The notes: a model not told the origin generated them from the letters alone. A stretch of DNA of 64,000 nt from CAZNPA01 sp964575095 (GCA_964575095.1 CAZNPA010000001.1:186001-250000), one strand, 5' to 3'. Positions 30,628-39,777 are shown, counted from the first letter of the stretch. Numbers and translations are program-made.

Positions 30628-31226
30628 CGCCCAATCTGCCTATCGATCATTTCCTTCACCGGAGAGCCGTCGGGCAGGGATCGGTAGAGCGATTTCATTT
30701 CCTGCATCGCTTCTTTAGTGTTTCCGTCCTGCAATTTCCTGACCGTCAGGAAATATTGAGCTTCAGGGTTTTCGGGGTCTTGCAATAATACCATCTCCAA
30801 ACTTTTTTTAGCCAGATCGCTGACTTTTCCTTCATCGGCCATGATTATAGCTTTGGCATAAGCCAGTATCAGTTTCGGATTTCCCTTGGAGAGCAGCACC
30901 GCTTGCTTGAAAGCATTGGCAGCGGCGGCGTATTGCCCGGTGTCGGAAAAACTTTGCCCCAGCGTTATCCACGCGCCGAGGTTTTTCGGCTCGCGCATGA
31001 CGATGTCGGAATTTTCAATCAGCGAGATGCGCGCCGCATCCATTTTTTCGGCGTGCGCCGCCACCAGCGGCAAAATGCGCGGTGAGCCGAGGAAAGCGTA
31101 GAGGCTGAACGCGCCGACAAAAAACACCGCACCGATAATGGTAATAATTATTCTTTGCTGCCGCAGCGGCCACAGCAAAACGCCGAGCACCGCCGTCAGG
31201 ATAATAAAAAAAATCACGAACAACAT
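30624..31226 (-). CDS. ccmI: Cytochrome c biogenesis TPR protein CcmI (CycH)
   Basis: A 200-residue membrane protein: two N-terminal helices (MLFVIFFIILTAVLGVLLWPL and IIITIIGAVFFVGAFSLYAFLG), then tetratricopeptide repeats (LGAWITLGQSFSDTGQYAAAANAFKQAVLL; PEAQYFLTVRKLQDGNTKEAM). CcmI holds apocytochrome c for heme ligation with CcmF and CcmH. It is shorter than typical CcmI, with a reduced periplasmic domain. It starts at the base where ccmH stops and is last in the ccmD-E-F-G-H-I run. Confidence 0.82.
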   Translation of the reverse strand: MLFVIFFIILTAVLGVLLWPLRQQRIIITIIGAVFFVGAFSLYAFLGSPRILPLVAAHAEKMDAARISLIENSDIVMREPKNLGAWITLGQSFSDTGQYAAAANAFKQAVLLSKGNPKLILAYAKAIIMADEGKVSDLAKKSLEMVLLQDPENPEAQYFLTVRKLQDGNTKEAMQEMKSLYRSLPDGSPVKEMIDRQIGR

Positions 31227-31609
31227 TATTTATTCTTCCTAAAAAACCGCCACGCCAGCGCACCGCCACCCAAAAGCACGAACAGCGGCGCCAGCCATAA
31301 CAGCCATGTCGTCCGGTTAAAGGGCGTACGCATCAGCACTCCGTTGCCGTAGCGCGAGACGAAATATTCCACAATATCGGCATCGGATTTTCTAGCGGCG
31401 ATTTGGCTGCGGATTTCGCGGCGCATGTCGGCAGCGACCAGCGCTTTGGAATCGGCGATCGATTCGCTCTGGCAGACGACGCAGCGCAACCCGCTGAACA
31501 GCGCCTGTGCGCGCGCTTCCTGCGCCGCATCGGGCAGGGGCGGTTCGATGGAAAGCGCCGCTGCCGGAGGCGCGAACAACAATAATGCAATGACGAATAA
31601 TTTATTCAT
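31226..31609 (-). CDS. ccmH: Cytochrome c maturation protein CcmH
   Basis: A 127-residue thiol oxidoreductase of system I cytochrome c maturation. It has a signal peptide (LFVIALLLFAPPAAA), the redox motif LRCVVCQSESIADS, the segment VEYFVSRYGNGVLM, and a C-terminal membrane helix (LLWLAPLFVLLGGGALAWRFF). It reduces or chaperones the CXXCH of apocytochrome. The ATG at 31609 overlaps ccmG by 8 bases and gives the expected signal peptide; an upstream in-frame start would lie in ccmG. Confidence 0.94.
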   Translation of the reverse strand: MNKLFVIALLLFAPPAAALSIEPPLPDAAQEARAQALFSGLRCVVCQSESIADSKALVAADMRREIRSQIAARKSDADIVEYFVSRYGNGVLMRTPFNRTTWLLWLAPLFVLLGGGALAWRFFRKNK

Positions 31610-32123
31610 GCTGCAATTTCTCCACCAGCGGTAGCAGGACATTATGCATTTCCTCTTCGGTGAGCGGCATTTTTAAATCGTAGGCAATCTTTCCGTTCTT
31701 ATCAAAAACAAACGTTTCCGGCACGCCGGAGAGCGCGAGCGGCATCGTCGCTTTTCCGCCCTCGTCGATGCCTATTTCTTGAAATGGATTGCCATGCCGC
31801 TTAAGCCATGCGCGCAGCATTGGCGGCTTGTCTTTCCACGCCAGCCCCATCACCGGCACTTTGCCCGAAAGCGCCATCAGCTGCGGCTGCTCGGACAGGC
31901 AGGATTCGCACCACGAAGCGAAGACATTGAGCACGACGACTTTTCCTTTCCAGCGCGCGGGCGAGAATAGTGCCTTAGAGCGGTCGAGCGATGGCACGGA
32001 AAATTCCGGCGTAACGCCGATCATGTGCGAGCCGGCCGTATGCAGCGCCGGGCGCATCAGCCCGAATGCCAGCGCGATCGACAGCATCAATAAGATCACC
32101 AGCGGTACAATGCGTAAATTCAT
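31602..32123 (-). CDS. ccmG: Thiol:disulfide interchange protein CcmG/DsbE
   Basis: A 173-residue membrane-anchored thioredoxin. The N-terminal helix is IVPLVILLMLSIALAFGLM. The thioredoxin active site is FASWCESCLSEQP, and the cis-Pro segment is SGVPETFVFDKNGKI. It keeps apocytochrome thiols reduced for heme attachment. The ATG at 32123 overlaps the ccmF stop by 4 bases (ATGA). Confidence 0.94.
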   Translation of the reverse strand: MNLRIVPLVILLMLSIALAFGLMRPALHTAGSHMIGVTPEFSVPSLDRSKALFSPARWKGKVVVLNVFASWCESCLSEQPQLMALSGKVPVMGLAWKDKPPMLRAWLKRHGNPFQEIGIDEGGKATMPLALSGVPETFVFDKNGKIAYDLKMPLTEEEMHNVLLPLVEKLQHE

Positions 32124-33979
32124 GGCGTCATCTTTCTCCACCACGCAACCAGTCCGCCCAGCCCCATCAGCAAACATCCCAGCCAGACGAAACGTATCAT
32201 CGGCACGTAATAAATGCGGGCGGAGGTGCGCTTGCCGTCGGCCTCGCCGATCACGGCATATAAATCCGCGCCCCAGGTGGAATGGATGGCGGCCTCGGAC
32301 GTTTCCGTGCGGCGGATATCGTAGACGCGGTATTCGGGAAAGAGCGCCGTCGTCTTGCCATACGCCTCGACCTGGAATTCACCGCGCCGCGCGTCGTAAT
32401 TATCGCCGCGCTGTTTTTGCTCGCCCTTATACGTCATGTGGTAGCCGCCGATGTCAATGGCGTCGCCCGTGGCGATGGTGCGGCTGATTTCCTGCTGCCA
32501 CAATCCGGCGCCGGTAATGCCAAACACTAAAATCGCCGCGCCACCATGCGCTAAAAATATTGAGAAGCGGTGTGCGCTGCGCTGGCTGGGTTTCAGCCAG
32601 TGCAGGCTGCAGCCGAAAAGCCATACGCCCAGGCCGACGCCCAGCGCCGCCATGACGACAGACGTTTGCCCGTAGGCCAGCACCAGTAGCGCTGCCGCCA
32701 GCGCCGCCCACAACGCGAAACGGGTTTCGTGCAACGCGTGTTTGATCGTTGCGTTCCGCCACGGCATGAACAGCGCCAGCCCGGCGAAAAACAGCGGTAA
32801 TATCATGAGCGGCAGGAATGTCGCATTGAAATACGGCGCGCCGACAGTGAGTTTTTCGCCACCGATCCATTCGGCAAATAATGGGTAAACGGTACCAAGC
32901 AATACAGTCGCGCACGCCGACAATAAAAATAAATTATTGATGACGATCATGCCCTCGCGCGAAAGAGGCATGACCGGCTCCCCCGATTCCAGCTGCCGTG
33001 CCTTGAGCGCAAACAATTGCAGCGCGCCGCCGACGGCAAAGACGATATAGGCGAGGATGAATAATCCGCGCGCAGGGTCGCTGGCAAAGCTGTGCACCGA
33101 CGTCAGCGCACCGGATCGCACCAGAAATGTGCCAAGCAAACTCAAGCCGAACGTGATGATGGCAAGCAGAATTGTCCACGCCGCCAGCGCGCCGCGTTTC
33201 TGCAACACCATGTTGGAATGCAAAAGCGCCGTGCCCGCCAGCCACGGCAGCAGCGACGCGTTCTCGACCGCGTCCCAGAACCAGAAACCGCCCCAGCCCA
33301 GCTCGCGGTACGCCCACCAGCTGCCAAGCCCGATGCCAAGCGTCAGCGCCGTCCACGCGATTAAAATCCACGGCCGCGCCATGCGGGCGAATTCACGGGC
33401 GTTGCCGCCGGTAAGCAACGTCGCCACCGCCAGCGAAAACACCAGCGAAAACCCGACATAGCCGACATATAAAAGCGGCGGATGCATGGCCAGCGCCACA
33501 TCCTGCAGAATGGGATTGAGCGTCGCGCCATCGAAGGGCGGTGGGAACTGGCGGGCAAATGGATTGGAGGTGAATAAAATAAACAGCAGCGTGCCCGCCG
33601 CCAGCGCCGCCTGCACGGCAACGGCAGTCAATACGTCTTTCTGTTTCACTGCCAGCGCCAGCCCAAACGCCGACAGCACCAGCACCCACAACAGCATCGA
33701 GCCTTCGTGGTTGCCCCAGGTACCGGCGATTTTATAAAGGAGCGGCAGCGAGCGGTTAGAATGCTGCGCGGCGTTGATGACGCTGAAATCGGAATCGATC
33801 CTCACGCTCATCAGCGCCGCAAACGCGCACGCCACGCTGAGCGCCTGCAGCCACGATGCCGACAACATGCACGGTGTCAATCGCCGGCGAAGGGCAGGGC
33901 GGGGATAAAGATAGGCGGCTTGAAACGATGCAAGCAGCAAGGCAAGAATCAGAAAAAATATTCCCAGTTCAGCGGTCAT
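32120..33979 (-). CDS. ccmF: Heme lyase CcmF
   Basis: A 619-residue polytopic membrane protein, the core of the cytochrome c heme ligation complex. The heme-handling WWD-like segment is GWGGFWFWDAVENASLLPWL. GTWGNHEGSMLLWV and AMHPPLLYVGYVGF carry conserved heme-ligand histidines. A large periplasmic domain follows before the last helix (RFVWLGCLLMGLGGLVAWW). Normal length for the family. The heptamer repeat at 33991-34077 separates its start from ccmE, so the ccmE-to-ccmF junction is not overlapping like the others in this run. Confidence 0.96.
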   Translation of the reverse strand: MTAELGIFFLILALLLASFQAAYLYPRPALRRRLTPCMLSASWLQALSVACAFAALMSVRIDSDFSVINAAQHSNRSLPLLYKIAGTWGNHEGSMLLWVLVLSAFGLALAVKQKDVLTAVAVQAALAAGTLLFILFTSNPFARQFPPPFDGATLNPILQDVALAMHPPLLYVGYVGFSLVFSLAVATLLTGGNAREFARMARPWILIAWTALTLGIGLGSWWAYRELGWGGFWFWDAVENASLLPWLAGTALLHSNMVLQKRGALAAWTILLAIITFGLSLLGTFLVRSGALTSVHSFASDPARGLFILAYIVFAVGGALQLFALKARQLESGEPVMPLSREGMIVINNLFLLSACATVLLGTVYPLFAEWIGGEKLTVGAPYFNATFLPLMILPLFFAGLALFMPWRNATIKHALHETRFALWAALAAALLVLAYGQTSVVMAALGVGLGVWLFGCSLHWLKPSQRSAHRFSIFLAHGGAAILVFGITGAGLWQQEISRTIATGDAIDIGGYHMTYKGEQKQRGDNYDARRGEFQVEAYGKTTALFPEYRVYDIRRTETSEAAIHSTWGADLYAVIGEADGKRTSARIYYVPMIRFVWLGCLLMGLGGLVAWWRKMTP

Positions 33980-33990
33980 AATTTATAAGC

Positions 33991-34077
33991 GGGATTAGGG
34001 ATTGGGGACTAGGGATTGAAGAAAAGAAAAGCATATATCTTTTTTCCCCTAATCCCAAATGCCTAATCCCCAATCCC
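33991..34077. repeat. Heptamer-unit inverted repeat between ccmE and ccmF
   Basis: Left heptamers GGGATTA, GGGATTG, GGGACTA, GGGATTG (33991-34018) are mirrored by CCTAATC, CCAAATG, CCTAATC, CCCAATC (34046-34077). The stop codon of ccmE (34063-34065) and its last residues (GIGD) are within it. These units look like the CCCCAAT-type short tandem repeats known from cyanobacteria. Confidence 0.82.
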
Positions 34078-34509
34078 TTCTTTTCCCCGCCAGCGCCCCG
34101 ATTTTTTCAAAGCATCGACCACTTCCTTCGGCATATAATATTCATCGTGCTTGGCCAGTATGCGCGCCGCGTTGAGACGGCCGTTTTCCAGATGACCTTC
34201 GGCAATGGCGCCTTGCCCTTCACGAAAAAGCGTCGGCGGTAAGCCCTGATAGTCAACGCTGAGCGAGGCCGTGCCGTCGGTGATTTTGAAATGCAGGGCG
34301 TTGTTTACGCCGCGCGTGATGCTGCCTTTTTCCACCAGCCCGCCGACGCGGATACGCTGCTCGCTGCTTACGGCATGCGAAGCCAGTTCGGACGGCGTAT
34401 AAAAAAATATCAGGTTGTCGCGGAAAGCGCGTAGGGTCATCAGCGCGGCAAGGCAAAGAAAAACTACGCTGACGCCGATAAAAACCAGCCGCTGGTGCTT
34501 AGGCTTCAT
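34063..34509 (-). CDS. ccmE: Heme chaperone CcmE
   Basis: A 148-residue periplasmic heme chaperone with an N-terminal anchor (LVFIGVSVVFLCLAALMTL). The OB-fold segment is RIRVGGLVEKGSI. The heme-binding motif HDEYY has the covalent His121 and Tyr125 (HxxxY). It passes heme from CcmC to CcmF. The start overlaps ccmD by 11 bases. The final residues and stop come from the repeat at 33991. Confidence 0.95.
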   Translation of the reverse strand: MKPKHQRLVFIGVSVVFLCLAALMTLRAFRDNLIFFYTPSELASHAVSSEQRIRVGGLVEKGSITRGVNNALHFKITDGTASLSVDYQGLPPTLFREGQGAIAEGHLENGRLNAARILAKHDEYYMPKEVVDALKKSGRWRGKEGIGD

Positions 34510-34669
34510 GCAAAGACTTTTCGATCGCTGCTAATGCCCGTTGCGAGCGCCTGAGCAAGCGCATGCCGATAAACGCCATGCCCGACATCACCGCTATCGC
34601 CAGCGCATACGATGGCCAGACGTAAACGCCGTAACCGCCTAGATTTAAAACATCTGTTAACTTTTCCAT
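34499..34669 (-). CDS. ccmD: Heme exporter protein CcmD
   Basis: A 56-residue single-pass membrane protein: MEKLTDVLNLGGYGVYVWPS, then a hydrophobic helix (YALAIAVMSGMAFIGMRLL) and a basic tail RRSQRALAAIEKSLHEA. The GGYGVYVWPSYA segment is the CcmD hallmark. CcmD releases holo-CcmE from the CcmABC complex. The frame overlaps ccmE by 11 bases, consistent with the ccm operon order D-E-F-G-H-I. ccmC, normally just upstream, is not here. Confidence 0.9.
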   Translation of the reverse strand: MEKLTDVLNLGGYGVYVWPSYALAIAVMSGMAFIGMRLLRRSQRALAAIEKSLHEA

Positions 34670-34708
34670 GCTACCCTGTAGGACCTGTTATAATCGTCCA
34701 TTTGAATT

Positions 34709-35428
34709 ATGCAACCGGCTGAACACATACCGAAAGACTACGCCACCATCGCTGAAAAAGTCAGAAGCGGCGAATTTTTCCGCGAGTCGCGCCGCATCTA
34801 CGATTTCGACGTGCACGACCCGATGTCGGAGCGTTACCTCTATCTTCTCATCACCGGGCTGGCATCGCTGGTGTTCCTGATCGCCGTCCTCGCCGCCAAC
34901 GGCCTGTTGCCGTTGCAAACTCCCGTGCCGTTCATCATCAGCACGCACAACCTCGTCGATGACAAGCCGTCGATAAAAAGCCTGCTTGCCTATAAGGGCG
35001 AAGACCCGAGCAAGGCGCTGCTGCGCTTCATCGTGCAGAATTACGTTGTCGTGCGCGAAGGCTATAACATCGATACTTTCGATCTCAACGTGAACAGCGT
35101 CAAATCGCAAAGCTCCGAAAATGTGTTCAACGAATTCCAGCGCGCCATCGACCCGCACAATGCCGACAGTCCGATAACGCTTTACCAGCGCCATTCGAAG
35201 CGCAGGATCACCGTCATCTCATCGCGGCTGATGGGAAAAGAAGGCGATGAAATGGAAATCGCTTATGAAGCATTAGTGGAAAGCAAGACCGAACTAAAAA
35301 AATCGCGCTGGCAAGCAAATATCTCTTTCAACTACAGCGGCATTGCGTTAGATGAGAATGGGAAGGTAAAACCGGTGAGTTTTATGGTGACGCAATATAA
35401 AACCAAACGGCTGCAGGATATCAGGTAA
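34709..35428 (+). CDS. virB8: Type IV secretion protein VirB8
   Basis: A 239-residue bitopic inner-membrane protein. It has a cytoplasmic N-terminus (SGEFFRESRRIYDFDVHDPMSERY), one membrane helix (about 46-68, LYLLITGLASLVFLIAVLAA), and a periplasmic NTF2-like domain ending TQYKTKRLQDIR. VirB8 nucleates assembly of the type IV secretion channel. A TATAAT at 34689-34694 lies just upstream. virB9 starts at the last base of its stop (TAATG). The rest of the virB set is not in the window. Confidence 0.88.
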   Translation: MQPAEHIPKDYATIAEKVRSGEFFRESRRIYDFDVHDPMSERYLYLLITGLASLVFLIAVLAANGLLPLQTPVPFIISTHNLVDDKPSIKSLLAYKGEDPSKALLRFIVQNYVVVREGYNIDTFDLNVNSVKSQSSENVFNEFQRAIDPHNADSPITLYQRHSKRRITVISSRLMGKEGDEMEIAYEALVESKTELKKSRWQANISFNYSGIALDENGKVKPVSFMVTQYKTKRLQDIR

Positions 35429-36189
35429 TGCACGCACGCACGCTCGTCATCGGGTTTCTGTTACTGGCGCTGGCCGGCACGCCGGCGCTGGCCATGCGTG
35501 AATCGCGGCCGATTCAGGTCGACCACCGCGTGCGCATCGTCATGTTCCAGCCGGATGAAGTCTATAAATTCATCGGCCATTACCGCTACCAGTCCACCAT
35601 CGAATTCGCCAGCGATGAAGAAATAAAAACCATCTCGATGGGCGATTCCACCGCCTGGATGCTGAATCCCTCCGGCAACCGCCTGTTCCTGAAACCGCTG
35701 GAGCAGGACGCCACCACCAACATGACGGTCATCACCAGCAAGCATACCTACCTCTTCGAACTGCACGCTTTCGAGACTGACGACATCAACGACAAGGCGA
35801 TGGTTTTCGTCATGCGCTTCGTTTATCCGGATGATAACGTCAAAACCGTGAGCCATTATCTGGATAGCGTGCCGTCGCCCGAGCTCGACGCCGACCCTAG
35901 CAAATACAATTTCAACTATACCATCTCCGGCTCCGACGACATCGCGCCCGTCCGCATCTTCGACGACGGCGAATTCACCTACTTCCAGTTCCGCAACAAG
36001 AATGCCGAAGTGCCGGCGTTTTTCCTCGTCGACAGCAAGGGCAACGAGTCGCTTATCAATTACCGCACGCGCGGCGACTACATCGTCCTCGAACGCGTCA
36101 CCAGCCGGCTGACGCTGCGCCACGGCACCGATATCGTCTGCGTCTTCAACGAATCCAAGCTGGCTAAAAAAGTGGCGAGTGGCCAGTGA
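35428..36189 (+). CDS. virB9: Type IV secretion protein VirB9
   Basis: A 253-residue outer-membrane-complex component. It has a signal peptide (TLVIGFLLLALAGTPALA), then IQVDHRVRIVMFQPDEVYKFIGHYRYQSTIEFASDEEI, typical of VirB9/TrbG. The C-terminal domain contains VRIFDDGEFTYFQF and RLTLRHGTDIVCVFNE, the VirB7/VirB10 contact region. The C-terminal residues KVASGQ and the stop come from the heptamer repeat at 36171. The gene order virB8-virB9 is conserved, but here it stands alone before gpsA. Confidence 0.88.
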   Translation: MHARTLVIGFLLLALAGTPALAMRESRPIQVDHRVRIVMFQPDEVYKFIGHYRYQSTIEFASDEEIKTISMGDSTAWMLNPSGNRLFLKPLEQDATTNMTVITSKHTYLFELHAFETDDINDKAMVFVMRFVYPDDNVKTVSHYLDSVPSPELDADPSKYNFNYTISGSDDIAPVRIFDDGEFTYFQFRNKNAEVPAFFLVDSKGNESLINYRTRGDYIVLERVTSRLTLRHGTDIVCVFNESKLAKKVASGQ

Positions 36190-36285
36190 CGAGTGGCTAG
36201 CTAGCGGCCAGTAGCCAGTGGTTAGTGATTAGAAAAGGATGATTATGTTTGTTTACTCACCACTAACCACTCACCACTAACCACT
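36171..36285. repeat. Heptamer-unit inverted repeat between virB9 and gpsA
   Basis: Left arm GAGTGGC, CAGTGAC, GAGTGGC and further variants; right arm CTCACCA, CTAACCA, CTCACCA, CTAACCA. The right arm ends exactly at the gpsA ATG (36286). Unit sequence is nearly the same as the element inside tsaD. The loop (AAAAGGATGATTATGTTTGTTTA) has no gene. Confidence 0.82.
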
Positions 36286-37290
36286 ATGACCGACAGCTAT
36301 CACGTAGGCGTCATCGGCGGCGGAGCCTGGGGCACGGCACTGGCCATCCTCGCCAACCGCGCCGGCAGCCGCGTCACGCTCGGCACGCGCAACCCCAACG
36401 TCATCCAGGCCATCCGCGACCGCCGCTGCAACGACATCTACCTGCCGTCGGCGTTCGTCGATCCCGGCATCGACGTCACCGACCGCTTCAACGATGTCTG
36501 CCGCTGCGACGCCATCATCCTCGCCGTGCCGTCGCACATTTTGCGCTCGGCCTGCATCGCCGTCTCCGACATGCTCGACATCAACGTGCCGGTCGTCGTC
36601 GCCTCCAAGGGCATCGAGCGCGGCAGCCTGATGCTGATGAGCGAAATCGTGCAGTCGCTCCTGCCAAAAAATCCGATCGGCATCATCTCCGGCCCCAATT
36701 TCGCCGACGAAGCCGCACGCGGCCAGCCCACCGCCACCACCATCGCCAGCCCCGACCCGAAGGCGCTCGACACGTTGACTTACGCGCTGGGCGGGCGGCT
36801 GTTCCGGCCGTATCTCACCGACGATATCATCGGCGCGCAGATCGGCGGCGCGGTGAAAAACGTCATCGCCATCGCCTGCGGCATCGCGCTCGGCAAAAAA
36901 ATGGGCGAGAACGCGCGCGCGGCGCTGGTCACGCGCGGCTTCGCCGAAATGGCGCGGCTGGCGCAAGCCAAAGGCGGAAAATACGAAACGCTGATGGGAC
37001 TCTCCGGCCTCGGCGATTTGATACTCACCTGCGGCAGCGCCAAATCGCGCAACCTGTCGTTCGGCATCGCGCTGGGGCAGGGGCAACCGAAAGAAGACGT
37101 GCTCGCCGGCCGCGGCCGCACCGCCACCGAAGGCGTCATCGCCGCCGAATCGGTGGCCAAGCTCGCCAAAAAATTCGACGTCGACATGCCGATCTGCGAC
37201 GCCATCTTCCGCATCCTCTACGAAAACGCCACCATCGACGAAGTCATCGACGACCTCCTCGACCGCCCGTTCGCAAAAGAAGGGGTGTAA
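36286..37290 (+). CDS. gpsA: Glycerol-3-phosphate dehydrogenase [NAD(P)+]
   Basis: Reduces dihydroxyacetone phosphate to sn-glycerol 3-phosphate for phospholipids; 334 residues. The nucleotide-binding loop is VGVIGGGAWGTALAI. The catalytic and substrate segments VVASKGIERG, SGPNFADEAARG, GGAVKNVIAIACGIA and LSGLGDLILTC are present. The ATG directly follows the heptamer repeat, with no ribosome site (ACCACT). A long frame on the opposite strand is only its shadow. A separate glycerol-1-phosphate dehydrogenase homolog is encoded at 57190. Confidence 0.96.
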   Translation: MTDSYHVGVIGGGAWGTALAILANRAGSRVTLGTRNPNVIQAIRDRRCNDIYLPSAFVDPGIDVTDRFNDVCRCDAIILAVPSHILRSACIAVSDMLDINVPVVVASKGIERGSLMLMSEIVQSLLPKNPIGIISGPNFADEAARGQPTATTIASPDPKALDTLTYALGGRLFRPYLTDDIIGAQIGGAVKNVIAIACGIALGKKMGENARAALVTRGFAEMARLAQAKGGKYETLMGLSGLGDLILTCGSAKSRNLSFGIALGQGQPKEDVLAGRGRTATEGVIAAESVAKLAKKFDVDMPICDAIFRILYENATIDEVIDDLLDRPFAKEGV

Positions 37291-37580
37291 ATCTCCCTCA
37301 AATTTGCCATGGTTTAAGCGCACTTTTGGTGACTTTAGGCACGAAATACTATCCTTTAAGGGTACATTTGCCTGCGCACGATTATCAATTTTATTTATAT
37401 TTTTCAGCATATTATAAAAATCCAACACTTGAATTTCAGGTTCCCCCTCAATTTTTTGCACCGCTGATTCAGAAAGTAACAGGACAGTATGCGGCAAAGG
37501 AGAATGGCCGGGAAGAGGGATAATAATTGTAAGAACCGAATAGCCAATGCTAGAATTGGCCGGTGCACACACCTTTAAAT
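37291..37580. other. Gap between gpsA and nadA, no gene recognised
   Basis: About 290 bases. Only a short open frame of 65 codons (37326-37523) is present, with AT-rich, atypical composition and no ribosome site, so I do not call it. No repeat of the two families seen elsewhere lies here. It should hold the nadA promoter, but no convincing -35/-10 pair was found. Confidence 0.5.
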
Positions 37581-38534
37581 ATGACCGCCAACACGCCACG
37601 CCGCCTCGACTATGAGGACGAGATCAACCGGCTGCGGCGGGAAATGAACGCGGTCATACTCGCGCATTATTATCAAGAGGACGAAATACAAGACCTGGCC
37701 GATCATGTCGGCGATTCACTCGATCTGGCGCGACGGGCGGCGGAGACGAAGGCGGATGTCATCGTATTTTGCGGCGTCAGGTTCATGGCCGAGGGCGCTA
37801 AGATTTTGAATCCCAAAAAATTGGTGCTGATACCGGACATGAAAGCCGGTTGCTCGCTGGAAGATTCCTGCCCGCCCGCCGAGTTCAAAAAATTCACACA
37901 AGCGCATCCCGACCACCTGGTCGTGACCTACATCAACTGCTCGGCGGAGGTGAAGGCGCTGTCGGATATTATCGTGACCTCGACCAACGCCGAATCCATC
38001 ATCCGCCAGATTCCCGCCGACAAAAAAATCATCTTCGCGCCGGATAAATATCTCGGCGCATACCTCATCAAAAAAACCGGCCGCGACATGCTGCTGTGGA
38101 ACGGCACCTGCATGGTGCATGAGCGTTTCTCAGAGCAGGAATTGATCAAATTGGAAACGCGCTATCCCAAAGCGCATGTTATTGCGCATCCCGAATGCCC
38201 GGAGCCATTGTTAAAACGCGCCGCACATATCGGCTCAACATCGTCGCTGCTGAAATTCACGGAAGCGCGGCCGGGGCAGGAGTTCATCGTCCTCACTGAG
38301 CCCGGCATTTTGCACCAGATGAAAAAACGCTCGGCCGGAAGCCAATTCTACGACGTGCCGGGAATATCGGACGGTGCCTGCGTCTCCTGCAACACCTGCC
38401 CCTACATGAAACTCAACACGCTGGAAAAAATCTACCTCGCCATGAAAAACCGCACGCCTTCTATTGAATTATCGGCGGATTTGATTACGAGGGCAAGAAA
38501 GCCGCTGGACCGAATGCTGGAGATGTCGAAGTAG
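37581..38534 (+). CDS. nadA: Quinolinate synthase
   Basis: Condenses iminoaspartate with dihydroxyacetone phosphate in NAD synthesis; 317 residues from this ATG. The substrate segment is [24 protein letters not shown]. The iron-sulfur cysteines sit in [23 protein letters not shown] and [17 protein letters not shown] at 37563 would add six residues; neither start has a clear ribosome site. nadB and nadC are not adjacent. The stop is followed within 3 bases by a heptamer repeat. Confidence 0.95.
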   Translation: MTANTPRRLDYEDEINRLRREMNAVILAHYYQEDEIQDLADHVGDSLDLARRAAETKADVIVFCGVRFMAEGAKILNPKKLVLIPDMKAGCSLEDSCPPAEFKKFTQAHPDHLVVTYINCSAEVKALSDIIVTSTNAESIIRQIPADKKIIFAPDKYLGAYLIKKTGRDMLLWNGTCMVHERFSEQELIKLETRYPKAHVIAHPECPEPLLKRAAHIGSTSSLLKFTEARPGQEFIVLTEPGILHQMKKRSAGSQFYDVPGISDGACVSCNTCPYMKLNTLEKIYLAMKNRTPSIELSADLITRARKPLDRMLEMSK

Positions 38535-38537
38535 TAT

Positions 38538-38607
38538 CTTGTAACTTGTACTTTGTGCCTTGAGGAATTACAAAGTACGAAGTACTAGGTCTAGGTACTA
38601 AGTACTA
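38538..38607. repeat. Heptamer-unit inverted repeat between nadA and a glycosyltransferase
   Basis: Left units CTTGTAA, CTTGTAC, TTTGTGC; right units CAAAGTA, CGAAGTA, CTAGGTC, TAGGTAC, TAAGTAC. It lies between convergent genes and supplies the last residues (LLVLST) and stop of the glycosyltransferase at 38591. Confidence 0.78.
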
Positions 38608-39742
38608 ATAACTCCCTATACACCGCTAACGTCTGTTCGCACATCGCTTCAAGGGAAAAGTTGGAGGCGTTGGCGACGGCCTGATCGCCCATCCAGCGCA
38701 GCTCGGATTCGCTGAGCGACAGCGCGTGGTTGATGACCGCCGCCAGCCCATGGATGTCACCCGGCGGCACCAGCCAGCCGGTGACGTTGGGCAGCACTGT
38801 TTCCTGCGCGCCGCCATGAGCGGTGGCGATCACCGGCCGCCCCATCGCCTGCGCCTCCAGTATCACGCGGCCGAACGCCTCCGGCTCGATCGAAGTCGTC
38901 ACCACCAGCTTCGCCAGCATGTAAGCGTCGGAGATGCTGTAAGTGTGCGGCACGATGCGCACATAGCCGCCCAAGCCGCAACTGGTGATGAGCTGCTCGA
39001 GCTCGGCGCGGTAATTGCCGTGCCCTTTGTCGTCGCCCAAAAGCATGGCAAAGAAATTGCGGTGCGGCAGCTGCATCAGCGCCTTGATGAAAATATGCTG
39101 GCCTTTCCAGCGCGTCAGCCTTCCCGGCATCAACAGCAGCGGCACGTGCTCCGGCAACCGCCATTCCTTCGCCAGCTCAATCATGCGTGCCGGCGAGTGA
39201 CTGCCGCTGCTGAATAATTTAAGGTCGATGCCGCGATGGATGACGCGCATGCGCGCGGGATCGACGCCGTAATTTTTCTGGATATGATCAGCGATGAACT
39301 TCGAGATGGCTATCACGCGGTCGCCTTTCGTCATCACCGCGTTGTATTTCCGTTTGAGGTCATTTTGCAAGCCATAGACACCGTGGAAGGTGGTGACGAA
39401 CCGGCAGCCGGTTTTCTTTGCCGCCCAGTAGGCGCTCCACGCCGGTGCGCGCGACCGTGCATGGACGATGTCGACCTTATGCTCGCGTATCAGCCGCGCC
39501 AGGCGCCGGCTGTTGAGCCACAGCGCGATCGGGTTCTTGGCATTGAGCGGAAGATGTATGTGTTTCGCACCGGCCGGCGCCAGCTGCGCCGCCATCGGAC
39601 CGCCGGAGGATGCCACCAGCGACGTCCAGCCCTGACCGGCGATGGCACGGGCAATATCGAGCGTGCCGCGCTCGACGCCGCCGCTTTTCAGCGACGGCAA
39701 CACCTGTAAAATAACCGGCGTTTTTTTAATGGGCGAGTTCAT
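38591..39742 (-). CDS. Glycosyltransferase family 4
   Basis: A 383-residue GT-B glycosyltransferase: N-terminal LQVLPSLKSGGVERGTLDIA, KVDIVHARSRAPAWSAYWA, and C-terminal GRLTRWKGQHIFIKAL with donor-binding EAFGRVILEAQAMGRPVIAT. It resembles glycosyltransferases of LPS core or O-chain synthesis. The ATG at 39742 gives a start MNSPIKKTPVILQVL typical of the family; an upstream extension runs into the serC promoter region. It is divergent from serC. The C-terminal residues are repeat-derived. Confidence 0.88.
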   Translation of the reverse strand: MNSPIKKTPVILQVLPSLKSGGVERGTLDIARAIAGQGWTSLVASSGGPMAAQLAPAGAKHIHLPLNAKNPIALWLNSRRLARLIREHKVDIVHARSRAPAWSAYWAAKKTGCRFVTTFHGVYGLQNDLKRKYNAVMTKGDRVIAISKFIADHIQKNYGVDPARMRVIHRGIDLKLFSSGSHSPARMIELAKEWRLPEHVPLLLMPGRLTRWKGQHIFIKALMQLPHRNFFAMLLGDDKGHGNYRAELEQLITSCGLGGYVRIVPHTYSISDAYMLAKLVVTTSIEPEAFGRVILEAQAMGRPVIATAHGGAQETVLPNVTGWLVPPGDIHGLAAVINHALSLSESELRWMGDQAVANASNFSLEAMCEQTLAVYRELLVLST

Positions 39743-39777
39743 ACTGCTATATTCATGACATATCAGGTGATTAACGC

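Noticed and set aside
37326..37523. 65-codon open frame between gpsA and nadA
   Set aside because: No ribosome site, no family resemblance, atypical residue composition; chance is the simpler explanation.
36277..37599. 440-codon open frame opposite gpsA
   Set aside because: Its residue composition is that of a reverse-strand shadow (His/Arg/Asp/Gly-rich), it has no recognisable domain, and gpsA on the other strand is unmistakable.
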